Source: Chrysophaeum taylorii
Lineage: Eukaryota > Sar > Pelagophyceae > Pelagomonadales > Pelagomonadaceae
NCBI GenBank assembly: GCA_029834535.1
Contig: JAQMWT010000170.1
Coordinates: forward strand, 1 to 33,180
DNA: 33,180 nt
Direction of reading: 5' to 3'
Numbering within the stretch: the stretch's first letter is position 1; the number at the start of each line of letters is the position of its first letter. Below, one piece after another: positions 17,272 to 28,743 of this stretch. Below the pieces are notes generated by a model, which saw only the letters and a list, made by a program, of their open reading frames with translations, did not search any database and had not been told where the DNA came from. A program made the translations under genes and the position numbers.

Positions 17272-19598
17272 ATCGTTACCGACAACGCCTCCGCCGCCAT
17301 CGCATCGGTCCGCGAGCTCCAGGAGCATGTCCTCGCGGCGGTGCAGAAGGAGATCGGGGAAGAGCTGTGGAATTTGATGACGCAAGACGAGCGCGACGCG
17401 AAGACTCGTGTCTTTCACGGGAACTGCCAGCGACATCTCGGTACGTCGTGCCGTCCCACCAGCAATTTGTTGAGCAGGCAACACATGGCTCGACGGCGGC
17501 GCCGCCGAGGAGGCCAAGATGCTCGACACGCTGCTGAAGGATAGCATCGAGAGCTCGGAGGCGAAGCACCTGCGCCTCACCGGCGAGTTGAACAAGGTCA
17601 TTCATGCCTTGTCCAAGTGTATCGGCGAGGGCGTGGATCGCTACGGGAAGGGCTTCGGGACCCCTCTCCGGGCATTCCTCGAGGAGAAGCACCCGTCGGA
17701 GCTCTACCTCACGCTCGGCCGCACGGACAAGGGGACGCGGCAGGACGCGTGCACCAACGCGGCCTGGGTCATCTTCCACAACCTCCCGTTTCTCGTCGAG
17801 TTCCTCGAGAACGCGAGCTACGCGCCGCAGAACATCCTCAGGAACAACCTCTTCTCGACCTTGTCCTCGCAGGAGGTCGCCGGAGCCATTCGAGCCCGAG
17901 CGATCATCGACGACAAGCTCACGGTGCCTTTCCGATTTTTCGCCGCATCGGACGCCCTCGAGGGTTGGTCGGTTCTCGACATGGCGGGCGTTCTCGAGCG
18001 AGTGCATGCCTTCTTCCAAGTCTGCCAGGATAATCCACAACTCGTCGCGACCGCCGGTTACGAGGCCTTCGACACTGAGATCGCCACCTACGCCCAGTTC
18101 CTCGAGACGCGGGCCGGGTCGGCGAAGCTGTCCGTCGACGGCCAGTCCACGATCCGCGACGTCGCGGCCGTTCGGGCGCGGCTCTACGCTCCGACTGACA
18201 CCAATGATCCAGAGGCCAAGACCATGCTCGACGCGCTCCGGGCCTGGGGCCGCGGCATGCGCCGCACGTTCGAGGGGGGGCAGTCTATGCGCTACGTCGG
18301 CGACGGCGACCTCGGCGGTCAACCAGGCGTCGGAGCTCCGGAGGGCCTTCGACGGCGCGCGGCGGAACTCGAACGAGGTCGAAGGCGAGTTTGGCGTATT
18401 GAAGTATTACAACACCTCCTACGTCAACATGAGCGTCGTGAACTGCGTCGGGGTCGTCGCGTGCCAACGGGACCACATGTTCGACCGGGCCGCCACGAGT
18501 TTTACGACCAAGCGCCGGCGACGCGTCGCCGACGAGGTCGCTGGTCGAACGACGACGAAGGCTCGAATGCGCGATCGAGTTGGTGGAGGACGTCTCGCCA
18601 CGCTCGGCGACGACTTTCGAGGAGTGTTGATGGAGGCGGCTCGTCGTGGTCGGCAGAACCACAAGGAGCAGGCTGCCGCGCGCGCGGAGGCGGCGAAGGA
18701 GCACCATCGCCGTCGCGCCGCCGCGTTCGTCGAGAAGGCCCTCGAGCGCCAGGTGAACGACTACGCCAAGGCCCAGGAGGCCATGAAAGTCAAGCCTGTC
18801 GTCGACGAGCAGGCCCTCGTCGGGAGGACCCTGCTCTCGACGGTCAAGAAGCGACTTGATGCGGCACTTAAGCAGATCTCGAGCGACGCTGCGCGGTCGA
18901 AGGTCCTCAAGGAGAACATCGACAGGTACGTCGTCGGCATGGGCATGGGCGACCTCAAACCCAAGTCCTACACCTCGGGCAAGGACCCGACGATCGGCTC
19001 GGCCGGTTCCAAGGCCAACATCGAATTCCTCACCGCGCACCTCGAGTACGTCTACGAGCAGATCAAGACCAACTCCCGCGAGTTGGTCGCCGAGGCGGTA
19101 GTCCCGGGCGAGCGCCGACGGCAGCTGCCAGTGCTCGGGACCGCGACGGCCCAGCGTCTCGAACTCGACGCGAGGCGGCACTTGAGCGTTGACGAGCTCA
19201 AGGCCAAGGTTGAGGAGTGCCTCGCCTTTCGCCATCCGAGGAAGCGGACGCGGACGAGTGGCCGCTCGAAGCTACCGACGATTGACGTGGCGTTGGTCGG
19301 GTCACGCGTCGAGGTTCTCTGGGAGTTGTCGGGGCACCCGGGCTGCTACTGGATGCCCGGCACCATCGAGGCGGTATCCGACGAGAACTCCAAGGACGGT
19401 CGCAAGAAACTCGGGCTGGGTTGGATCTTCGTTTCCTATGACGACGGTTTCAGCGGGTGGCTCCTCGCGAACCGCCCCACCTTCTTCAACGGCTCCAAGC
19501 CGGCTTCCTGGCGCTTCGTGTCCGAGGACAACGAATACGACGACGACGACGAGGAGGAGGAGGACGCGATGGACGTCGACGACGACGACTACGCATAG
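17272..19598 (+). pseudogene. DDE-type transposase with Tudor-like C-terminal domain, 5'-truncated
   Basis: Plus-strand gene of a cut-and-paste transposon. The reading starts abruptly at 17272 with IVTDNASAAIASVREL, which fits the second catalytic Asp block of a DDE transposase. FHGNCQRHL, a 37-nt intron (17441-17477) and then GNTWLDGGAAEEAKML follow in phase. LYLTLGRTDKGTRQDACTNA and FLVEFLENASY follow. One extra base near 18310 shifts the frame, after which NEVEGEFGVLKYY supplies the likely catalytic Glu. Helical basic sequence runs to about 19270, then VALVGSRVEVLWEL..CYWMPGTIEAVS..VSYDDGFSGWLL, a Tudor-like beta-barrel, and an Asp/Glu tail to the TAG at 19596-19598. The first Asp block is missing at the 5' junction with Copia DNA. 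The superfamily is not certain; KDZ-like elements are my best guess. Confidence 0.65.
17441..17477 (+). other. Apparent 37-nt spliceosomal intron in transposase gene
   Basis: It begins GTACGT and ends TGAGCAG. Removing it joins CGACATCTCG to GCAACACATGG and keeps one reading frame across the junction (RHL-GNTWLDGG). Unspliced, the frame does not continue into the downstream coding sequence. Confidence 0.65.
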
Positions 19599-19603
19599 CT
19601 GCG

Positions 19604-19980
19604 TTCGCGGGCCCCGACGCCGGTCTCCCGAGGACGCCCGGAAAGACGAGGACACTAGAACTGGCCCCAGCGAACAAAAGGCGCCGTCTAAACGCCCACA
19701 CGACCCTCATTGGGCCTACGGACATTCCCGATGCGCCGGTTGTTGTATTTGGAGCCGATGGCGTCGTGCAGAGTAGAGCCACCTAGGCCCCCGCCTCCAC
19801 CGAGGCGCCAAAATACCTCACTCCCAAGTAGATTCGCCAAATCGGCAGCTACGGACTTCGTTCCAAGATAAAATCGGCACCATTTTGGGTCAACTTGGCG
19901 ACGGACAAAAAAGCCCGCCAATCCTTGGGGATTTTCGGCCCCGGCGCGGGACCCCCGAGACTGCCGAGTTCCTTATCCGA
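19604..19980. other. Non-coding downstream flank of the transposase
   Basis: GC-rich sequence with no convincing gene and no clear terminal inverted repeat. It is probably the 3' flank of the transposon. Confidence 0.4.
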
Positions 19981-20855
19981 CCCTATTATTAGGTAAAAGT
20001 CAAGTTTCCAACCACCATATAAGTTTGGTCACCGTAAACCTTCAACAAGTTTGGTCACTTAAGTTTGGTCAATCCGTCTCTTGGTTCACTAAACTTGTAC
20101 TCTCAGAGAGCAAACATACGGTTCGCTGACAAAACAAGGCCCGCCGTGATCAAGCTTTCAGCGGTTCTGCATGTCGTCGCGCTGTGGTGACTCCGGATCG
20201 TCCTTCGACTTCGAAACGAACACGGTATCGATGCGGGTTTCGTCGCTCAGGTCGAGCAGGAGCGTGGTGGTAACACGCCGACGTCGGTTGACCACACCGA
20301 GAAAGAAAACAAGAAGTCACGTGCCCAGACGAAGGTAAACGACTATGAGAGATCGCCGAGTGCGCTGTCGCAGCTCAGAGCGCGCAAAAAATACGAGGGT
20401 AGTCCACTTTACTCGATCTAACCAAGATGCCAAGTTCAGCATGTGTGTTCTCGAGGCCACTTGCAGCAGATGATGTTCGACATGGGCGGCAAGTTGACGG
20501 CGCGTACAACATGGTCTACAGCGCGACAGCGCTGTCGTTCAAGTGCTATATGCAAGATGCAGCTTTTATGTGCGTGCTGGTCGTTGTGATGTGCAAGTAG
20601 ACCATACCGTCACGGGTGCTAAAAGGCACACCTGCTCCGAACCTTCTTGCCGACAAAGATCCAGCTATCGCGCGAAGCACTTCTGCGAGGCCGTGTCGGT
20701 CCTCATCAAGGGCTTTATGGGGGGCAAGTCTGGCGGCTCGCTGGCCGGTTAGCACCCGGAAAGTCCGCGCTGGGATGGGGTTCGCTCGGTTGGGCAGAGC
20801 GCGACGGACAGGTCGATTGTTCGTGGACCAACACGTCCGCGGCCTGCGACGCTTT

Positions 20856-21037
20856 TGCACGACCTCGCACAAGACCGCGCAGTGGCGGTCCACCATCAAC
20901 ATGTCCGTCCTCGTCCCTCGCCTCTGCCCCAACTGCGTGATTTTCCTCCGTGATTCCGTACCGGCTCCTGCCGGTCCGGCCTGGCTCCCATGCTCGGGAG
21001 AGGTCTGAAGTTAGTTAGTTAGTTAGTCAGTCAGTCA
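20856..21037 (+). mobile_element. LINE 3'-end fragment, plus orientation
   Basis: GCACGACCTCGCACAAGACC followed by GCGCAGTGGCGGTCC matches the last codons of the LINE ORF (11828-11910 on the minus strand). A CCCCAACTGCGTGATTTT piece of 3' UTR, the CTCCCATGCTCGGGAGAGG block and (TTAG)4 changing to (TCAG)3 follow. It is a 5'-truncated copy in the middle of the putative DNA transposon. The sequence just upstream (20750-20855) is not LINE-like by eye. Confidence 0.75.
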
Positions 21038-21697
21038 GGCGGCTCTTCTCGGCATATGCGTTTGATAGACATCTGCAACAATGTCATCCGCTAAAGGCAC
21101 GAGATGACGAACCGGGATCGTTCGCTGTAGTCTGTCATAAACATCGAACTAATAAGGCGCATCGGAATAATCTTGGGCGACGAAACAGCGTGGTATCCGC
21201 GTTGTCTTACGCAGGCCTTGTTTGTGGATGTTGTTCTGCGAGTATTCGCATGTTGATGCGTGTGTATGGTCAAACTCGGAGGCATTCAATTTGGTGTGAT
21301 CAAATTTCGAACAATCACATCAAACTTGTCATATTTTAGACACGTACTGATGACTGGGTTAGAATTACAGGGGTGGTGTCAGCGATCTTCCGGAGCGAGG
21401 CTGTCGACGTCTTGACATCCCTTCGCGCCGCAGCTTGTATTTGCCGACTTTCTCGTACAGTGCTCGACGGTGCAGCAGCAGCTCCCGGGGAGATCTTGCG
21501 GCAGGGCGGGGTTGTCGAGATGCGCGAGGAGGAGGAGGATAAGGAGGTGTTCTCTTACGGTCGTGCGAGTTGTTTATGCTGGCGTAACGGCACGTGCTCG
21601 CGTTGCCGTCCCATGATCAAGCTGGACAGCTAACTCCGGATCGGGTACGCGACGGTGAGGAACTCCTGAACGTGGTCCTGTACGGTCCCGCACAAGT

Positions 21698-21895
21698 GTG
21701 GGACTACAATCTTTGGGTGCTCGAGGGGCGTTGCTCGCGCAGTTTCTCGAGGTCGTCGAGTTTCGCGTTCCCGAGTCGATTATCAAAGACGCGCTCCCTC
21801 TCGGATTTTGGGATGCAGAATGGGGTGATCCGTCTCACGCAGACCATGTAAGTCTGGTGTCCGATGTCCGCTTGATGCTGAAGAATGACGCATGA
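21698..21895 (+). pseudogene. Unrecognised coding-like fragment
   Basis: A 65-codon frame ending LVSDVRLMLKNDA, with a well-formed central part (ALLAQFLEVVEFRVPESIIK, then DALPLGFWDAEW). In another frame just upstream, GEELLNVVLYGPAQVWDYNL also reads like protein, suggesting a frameshifted relic within the putative transposon. I do not recognise a family, and it may be chance. Confidence 0.25.
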
Positions 21896-22432
21896 CCACG
21901 GCAACACCACCGTGGTGAGTCGCGGTTTGGGTGGCTTCTACGAACGATGGAAGGTACGAAAATGGGCCCAGCTTAAATACGCCAAGCCGTGGGAATCTGC
22001 TCTCGAGGCCGCGCGTCGCTGCCGGCTCTCCTTGCGTATCGCCGCGCTGTCTTAGGATGGACCTCCTTCTAAGGCGGTCATGGGGGGGTGCCCATGCCGC
22101 GCGTGTAACGCCACGGTAGATTCTGCGTGGCTGCAGCACCTAGCTCTCGTTTTTAATGCATTTTCGCACCAAAAGCGCTCACGCGCCCCCTTGAAAAGTC
22201 TTCTTACGTTTGATTTAAAAAGCCAAGTTTGGTCAATACTGTGGAAGTTTGAGGAGTTGATTGATCAAACTTAATGCAACTTTGGAGTGACCAAACTTAA
22301 CTGATCAAACTTCTATTGAAAATGACCTAACTTGTGAATTTTTCCTTAAACATACATCAAAATCGAGCTAACTTGAAAGAAATTGACCAAACTTATTGAC
22401 CAAACTTGACCGATCCCTATTTATTATTAGGG

Positions 22433-22530
22433 CAAGTGATGCGGGTAAGGAGTGAGTGATGTGACCCGAGAATTAGGAGAACCAGTGATGTACCCTTGGT
22501 GCGAGTGATGTGACCTCAAGAACCAGTAAT
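22433..22530. repeat. Short AGTGATGTGACC repeats
   Basis: Five imperfect copies of AGTGATGTGACC within about 100 bp, immediately right of the putative DNA transposon and left of the transposase fragment at 22560. They may be the subterminal repeats of the element that carried that fragment. Confidence 0.6.
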
Positions 22531-22559
22531 GTGACATTTACCCATTTTGAATCATGTAT

Positions 22560-23245
22560 GGGCACATGTTACGTATTGTCTCAAGAGCTTCCAGCTCAAG
22601 CCGAAAGGTCTCGAGGGCCAAGCTCTGTTCGAGCACATGTCCAGATTCGCCCGCCGCACCGAAGATATTCTCTAGCCGGTCGGGCGCCTAGGCCTCGAGA
22701 TGACCGACGTGCAGAAGAAGATCCTCAAGCCAACGGCCCAGGACCTGACGTGCCGCGAGATCCTGAGAGACGCCGGCGGCGAAGGGGCGACGCAGAAGCT
22801 CGCCGCGCGCAAGCTCGACGCCCTCGGCATCGTCAAGGCGCACTGCGGCGTCGCCAACGATCCAGACCGTATCGCCCAGCTCGAACGCGCAGCGAGACTC
22901 GCCTCTTCGGTCTCCGAAACCACGCGCATCAAGCAAACGGAGAGAATGTCGAAAAAGGAAGCTCAGCAAGCCAGTCTACTCGACCTCGCGCCCAAAGCGG
23001 TCACCAAACTCAAATCCAAAGGCAACGACGTCACAAAGATCACGGTCTGCGAGATCATCTGCATCCTCGGCAGCTACTTCGGCGTAGCCGAGCCCAAGGG
23101 CGACAAAGCGGCCCACGTCAAGGCCCTGCAGGACGCCATTGAGGCCAAACCTGACGCCCTCAGCGCGGTCCAGTTGGCCGACACCGGCACGCTCGGCCCG
23201 GACGCCGAGCCCGACGACGACGATAACGACGATAAAATAGGCCGG
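22560..23245 (+). pseudogene. Transposase C-terminal fragment (acidic-tailed)
   Basis: The main frame (22700-23245) gives about 180 residues: DVQKKILKPTAQDLTCREIL, a KLAARKLDALGIVKAHCGV helical part, then SKGNDVTKITVCEIICILGS and YFGVAEPKGDKAAHVKALQD, and a D/E-rich end. The 'klt..eIc.iL...fg......K..l...L' pattern is one I associate with C-terminal segments of transposon proteins in protists. Just upstream, a separate frame reads SFQLKPKGLEGQALFEHMSR and ends at a TAG near 22673. It is GC-rich like the transposase at 17272-19598 but not obviously homologous to it. No catalytic residues are present. A directly repeated TAGGCC.GGTTCTTAATT lies just past the stop (about 23237-23270). Confidence 0.4.
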
Positions 23246-23385
23246 TTCTTAATTAGGCCTGGTTCTTAATTGTAGATTTATTCTATTAGAGCAGATTAGC
23301 ACCTTCGTGGACATGAGTCAGGAGATGGGGAGCAACATGCATCGGTCTGAGTCGAGCTGTAACATTACCACAGGCTCAGTCTCGG

Positions 23386-26300
23386 TCAGTGGTCAGGTGC
23401 GGTGGCGAGCATGGAGGGGGCAACAAGGACGACAGGTACTTTGTCTGCTTGAAACGCACAAACCTCGCCAAGGTGTGCCAGGCTTAGTTGACAGCTCACG
23501 GGCGCATCAGCCATGTTTGCGTGTGGGGTCCTGTCAGCGTTGTAACTATGTGCCCGAGTGTCGTCTGGTGAAATGGTGAGGCGAAGACAAGGAAGCCGAA
23601 GGCGTCCAACTCGGAGTGGGATAAATACCACGGCGACGTCGTACGTCTCAAGTGAGGCAAGCTCAAGCTGTGTGGCAAGCAGCCCAGCAATAACAAGCCA
23701 GGGTCCAAAAACTGCGGTTTGGGCTTGGTGGTCACTCAAAGCGCCCAGTTGCTTCTGATGTACCAATTGCGGGGTACTCGGAACAGTGTTAGTCAATGCC
23801 ACCATTACTGGCAGTAAAGTACCCGAGTCCAAGCATGGATTGATTTCGACGTGATCGTGCCTTGTGGTCGCCTCGTGCCACATTTCATTGGTGTTCAGAC
23901 TAAGGTCGACGTGAGCCCTTAAGATTAGTGTCTTGGTAGTGCAATTTGCAAGTCTCAAGGTGACACGCAGAGGACAGTATATTGTGCCGATTGGGGGAGC
24001 CTCGAACCAGGCAGACAGTGAAGGCGGCACTGAGGCGGTGTCCGGTATGATGCTAAGATGTTTTTTCGGCGGAAGTGCCTGCGAGAAGTGGTCGACATTA
24101 ACACAGGTTGAGTGGCTCCATACCGACATAGGCCTGGAGAGGTCTACGTTCCGAGTTCTGGTAACAATGGCGCAACATATAGGCTCATCAGTACTATTTA
24201 CGAGCGGGTACCAAGTCATCTCGAAACTGCTGTTGAAATAAGGTTGCGTCAGGTAACAAGGCAACTTCACAGCCAGCCTCTCGCCGCATGCGAGCCGTAT
24301 GGATCGCTGGCGTAGAAGACCAATCGGCTCTAAGTTCGGGTGAATGGCGCACAGGCGGCATGCAAAAAGGTCAAGGTCGACCAGCGCGACTATCCACACA
24401 CGGTTACTGGAATCATGATCACCCTTCAATCGGGTATGTTTGCCCCTGGAGTCCAAACGACAAGCTGAGCTGGGAACTTCCACTTCCAAAGTAATACCCT
24501 CAACACAAGGGAACTCAAGAGTTCGGCGTTGTAGGGTACGGGGTGTGTCGAGGCGTGCGTTTTCAATTGGCCGGTCCATGTAAGAAGTATCTGACATCGC
24601 ATGGATCAACGCCGCAGAGACCTGGCCCCTGCAGACAGCAGCTGAGACGACCAGGATGCCAGGTTGGCAAGAGGTTAGCCGAAGACTGGTTTCTCCTAAA
24701 CGAAGGCCGGAAATTAAAACTGCAGCATGGCTGGGGGTCGATTCAATGACGGAGCAGGCAACTGACTTGGGAACTTCAAGCATGAGCAAACGCTTCTTCA
24801 GCTCTACGTGCAGAAAACCTGACGGGCACAAGGCCGATCCTTCAGTCATACTGTACTGTGCGCGACTTCCAAATTGATGAGTACATGCTGGCTTTTGCTG
24901 GGCACTACGCTGCCCTGCAGCACCTAACATCAGGCTGTGCCATGCGACAGCCCTGTGCTCAGCGGAGGGCACCGCCGTACACGAGGCGACCAACATCTGG
25001 GGAGCGCCAGGATGCTTAGAGTCCTTTTTATGGGGCAACAGGCGGACCATGAGAACAACCACATGAGTCTCACACAAGGCCTGTGTGGCTGTTTGGCCAC
25101 GTAAGTCGAGGAAGAGTGGGTGTGGCACCCCCACTATCGCCGGTTGACCGGGCATGTCTATGCGCAGGGCTAAGTTCGACTGCGGTTCTGACAGGGCCAA
25201 GGCGGCGGGAGTGCGAGGCTGCTTGGCTGACATCTCACTCCATTGGACGCGAAGATCACTCTGTTGAGAGGTTCGAGCTTTCGACACGAGAGGGATCTCA
25301 TGACCGTTGTTGGTATCCTTGACAACGACTGCAAGTGCCGTTGCAAACACCGGATCCAAAGACTGATGGCTGCCGCAGCTCACGTCCTGACTAGACTCCA
25401 GCGATCCCTCGACGGTTTTGTCATTCACAGTAAGTTGGACACGAACAGCAGCTACTTTCTCTGGATCAAGAACCATGTCGGTGGACGAGAAGATGACAGG
25501 GTCGGCGTTAAGCACATTGGCTGGCTCAAAAGAGACAGCGAGCCTTGCGATCGAGATTGGTCGCGGTGCCCAACTTGTAACCCTCAGCTCAAGGCAGACA
25601 CGCACGCCCCCATAAGAACGTGAATCATCGGTACTAGCTACAACGACAGCAACGTTCCACTCAAAGAGCATACGGCCAAGGGCAGTCGACGTTGATACCC
25701 GCACACCTAAAGTCCCACTCACCGCATCAGTCATGGGACCACATGCAAGTTTAGTGTGAGACCTTTCTGAAAGGATTCTCGACCAGGAGCAGCTCTTAGG
25801 AAGGTGGCCCATTGCAGCCACATCAAGCGCCGTGATGAAGGCCAGATCGCGGACATTGCTTTCTTTGAGTGCGCTGAGGTCAGGAAAAACAGAAGCGGCC
25901 AGCTTCGCATCATTGAGAGCGACAGCACAGTCAGCAAGACGCTCGAGCAAGTAAGCTCTTAGCTGAGGCCATGCAGATCGGAAACCTGCTACCCCAACCT
26001 CCAGGTGGGCAGCTGTATCAGCAAGGCCCGTGATGTTGTGCGGACCTAGTCGCTGGGCACTGCGAGCCAATCCAAGCGACGCCACTAGCCATATTCGCCG
26101 TCGCTTAAGCTCTGCAAGCTCGGTCTTCGGCTCTCTTTGAGCTAGGTTAAGGGCCTCGTGGATGAGTTCAGCGATCATGGTACCGTGGTCAACCTCAGAG
26201 GTGTCTTGCTCGGAGAGCGCAGTGGAATCTGGAGCAATCTCACCTACGTACTCCGTTTCCGAGTCCTCGGAAGCAAACGTAGCCAGTTGTTTTGACGTGG

Positions 26301-28186
26301 CCAGCGCAGAGGCATGCCGAACGGCATAGGCTGCAGCACAGGCATAATGGTATGCCGAGTCAGCATAAGCAACCGTCATCTCCGTGCTCAGAAACTGCTG
26401 GTCGTAACCGCGAACCCGTTGTAGACCGCGCTGCCGGGCCGAAGTTCCAGCCTCGAGAATCTTGCGGGCAGCAACACGGTATAACGGCGAATCGTCGTCT
26501 GAACCCGCACCACCACCAATCACAGGTGGTGGTGGCGACATTGAGCGCGAGGCTGGAAGAATTGGCGGCATCACATCATTATTTTGTGATTCCTGCTGCG
26601 GTTGGACCAGACGTCGGACAGATGCTATTGGCCGTCGCTCGGAAGACGTTACAACACTGTCGGACAAAGTAGGTGGGCGCTCCGTCAAGCCCCTATCAGC
26701 CATACCTGCAGTCTTCATAAGCTGCTGGTGAAGAGGTAAGCCGCGTTTTTTTAAATGGCTAAGATGCAAATTGTCGATGTTTGGCTGCTTCAGGAGATTG
26801 CCTTGGTCCAAGAGGTGTGTAGAGGCCAGAAGCTCAGCGAACACAACATGCTGACGGCAAAGCCTACACCCAAAATTATGCCCATAAGGAACAATGATGC
26901 GCTTGATACACTCACCATCCCCAATGGCGATGGGCTGGTTCTGGCGCGCTTGCATGCTCGGTTGGCATGGCAAGGCGCATCCGGGATCGAGATAAATGTG
27001 ATATGATTTGAGCTGCAGCGTCGCAGACGCGACCCTCATTGAGAATGAGGTGGCAGAGCTTGAAGTTTGCATACTCGGCGACACCACGAACTTGGGCTGT
27101 TAAGCCTGGGTCCAGAACAGACTCAAGCGCGGCGTAACACGCTCGATAGTGCTTGATGGCTTTATCTGGCTCGTCGCTGAACTCGTAAAACCAGGCAATC
27201 TTAAAATTATAGCGAGCACTCAGAGGTGCGCTCCGGGCTTGGACGCTTCGATCCCATTTTTTTAGTTTGCGAGCCCGAGATATGTAATGCTGATGTGCAA
27301 GCTCAGTGACAGTGAGTGCTAGCCGCGAGTAGGCCTCATCGCTCCAAGCTACAACCACTGAGGTTGTTCCGCATGCAGCGCAACGCTTCCGCAGTGAGGC
27401 AACCAAGCGGTCGTCGTTCTTTTCCCCAGTGTTCACTGTCCCACGAGGAACACTCCCACTGGGCAGCTCAGATCGTTGTGAAGAGAGTGTTGGCATTCCT
27501 TGGACAGGATCGCAATGGACAGGCTGTGTACCCCGCACAAAGCCTGCCTTCAAATCTTGAGCTTTCCTCTTCTCGGAGTCGCAGACGTCATCGTCGTTTG
27601 CGAAATCGGCTAGAGCATCATCTTCTTCATCGTCGACATCGTGTCGAATTGACATGTCTTTCAATTGGCCTTTGAACACCTTAGCCACTTGTGACGCTGA
27701 TGGCGAATCTGCTGCCGGAGCGACGCCACCTTGTCCAGCATCAACAACAACAACGGCCACAACCCGAACATCGCGGCCGGCCAAGTCGCTACGCAGTCTA
27801 TCGAGGATTGTAATCAAGGGGGCTGAGTCGATGCTTCGAAGGTTCTGTGTGCTGGTAGCCACAATTACCACACTTGGTATTTCTACAAAGTGCCGCTGCA
27901 GCCAGCTTGTCTTGAGAATGCCGCGTACCTCATACGCTTCGAGCAGTGGCCTCCCGTCAGAGGCCCGGCTTTTGCCATCATACTCCTTCTTCCGTCGAAA
28001 GAGATGATCCGGCCCAACACGCAAATACCGTAACCTGCAACCCAACCGCTCAAGTCGACTCACGACCCAATCACCCGCTAGCTCCTGTCCTCGTGTGCCA
28101 GGCGAGGATGCCCAAGGCCCATCTTCGCTCACCACTGCGACCAGAGGTACAGGGCTTTCGACAAGTTCTGCGGGATAATTTTGCAT
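23386..28186 (-). CDS. TRAPPC11: TRAPP complex subunit 11 (Foie gras/Gryzun protein), two exons
   Basis: TRAPPC11 is a subunit of the TRAPPIII tethering complex acting in ER-Golgi traffic and autophagy. Exon 1 (28186-26916) starts at ATG 28186 (MQNYPAELVESPVPLV); a frame extension upstream has only TTG. VRGILKTSWLQRHFVEIPSV at about residue 88 matches the family's GILKT-W signature. SARYNFKIAWFYEFSDEPDK and AIKHYRACYAAL, then GVAEYANFKLCHLILNEG, form the alpha-solenoid Foie gras domain. Exon 2 (26863-23386) continues with LCRQHVVFAELLAST, a low-complexity insert and a long beta-rich C-terminal half with Ig-like (Gryzun) character. The spliced product is about 1,582 residues, longer than the animal protein (about 1,130), mainly through inserts. 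It is the only clear host gene in the window. Confidence 0.88.
26864..26915 (-). other. 52-nt GT-AG intron in TRAPPC11
   Basis: On the minus strand it begins GTGAGT and ends GGTGTAG. Splicing joins CATTGGGGATG to GCTTTGCCGTCAG in phase (HRHWGW-LCRQHVVF) and links the two long frames that overlap here. The joint restores the conserved W..Q...FaeLl stretch of the Foie gras domain, which supports the boundaries. Confidence 0.8.
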
Positions 28187-28377
28187 CTGGTTCGTCCTAG
28201 GATCCTTGGATCCTGTATACACAGCTGTTTCAAACAGCAAATTTCGGCAGACTGTCGCAATTCTGGTGATGTGATTTGAAGCGAACGTCTTGCTACATGG
28301 CCAAAGTGAACCTTGGTGAAGTGAACGTCACTTTCTTTTTAAAAGCCTGGGCCGCGCCCCATCAGAGCCCCCGCCCG

Positions 28378-28623
28378 CTATTGCCTAGGTCTGGTGCTCA
28401 TAGTTTCATGCGTGTTTCGGGGCGAAGGAGGAGTGACAGTGGATGGTGTTCTGTATTTCTTGCCTAAGGCGATGTGAGCGACCTCAGTATCTTCGTCTTG
28501 TTCTTCCTCATCAGACCCCATCTCCGCAGAGTCTTCGGGGATGGTGCTTCCGGTGTTTTCGAACTCGGCCTCGGCGAGGTCGCTATGCTTGATCCGGGCC
28601 GCCGCAATGAAATTCTTCTTCAT
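28378..28623 (-). CDS. Hypothetical small acidic protein
   Basis: An 81-codon frame starting ATG (MKKNFIAAARIKHSDLAEAE), with an acidic centre (GSDEEEQDEDTE) and a basic Ser/Thr/Pro-rich end. I recognise no family. It lies about 190 bp upstream of TRAPPC11 on the same strand, and a SINE fragment begins 16 bp beyond its start, so it may be an exon or truncated end of a larger gene interrupted by that insertion. Alternatively the frame is chance. Confidence 0.3.
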   Translation of the reverse strand: MKKNFIAAARIKHSDLAEAEFENTGSTIPEDSAEMGSDEEEQDEDTEVAHIALGKKYRTPSTVTPPSPRNTHETMSTRPRQ

Positions 28624-28639
28624 ACGCAGTAGGGCAAAT

Positions 28640-28743
28640 TACCCTTACCCTGATCGCCGACCGCATGGTTGCGATGGAGGACGGTGCCTCATGAATCCGG
28701 AGCCTAGCGAGGGCGTCCGCCCTCCCGACGTAGGTTGGCACCT
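28640..28743 (+). mobile_element. SINE-like element copy 4, 5' part only
   Basis: TACCCTTACCCTGATCGCC through GACGTAGGTTGGCACCT matches the first 100 bp or so of the element at 3586-3953. It then diverges, and there is no LINE-derived tail or TTAG repeat. Confidence 0.75.

Larger units (their letters stand above)
19981..22432. mobile_element. Putative DNA transposon with inverted subterminal AAGTTTGGTCA repeats
   Basis: The left end starts CCCTATTATTAGG and carries AAGTTTGGTCA at 20021, 20047 and 20061. The right end, read inward on the minus strand, starts CCCTAATAATA and carries the same 11-mer on the minus strand at about 22289, 22384 and 22397, with diverged copies between. Opposite-orientation subterminal repeats and a similar CCCTAWTAWTA end are typical of cut-and-paste elements. 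No transposase is recognisable inside; the centre holds degraded coding-like pieces and a LINE 3' fragment. No target-site duplication is apparent, so the exact ends are uncertain. Confidence 0.5.

Noticed and set aside
17276..19235. Long minus-strand ORFs opposite the transposase (348 and 316 codons)
   Set aside because: They are shadows of the GC-rich transposase. The plus strand carries the recognisable protein.
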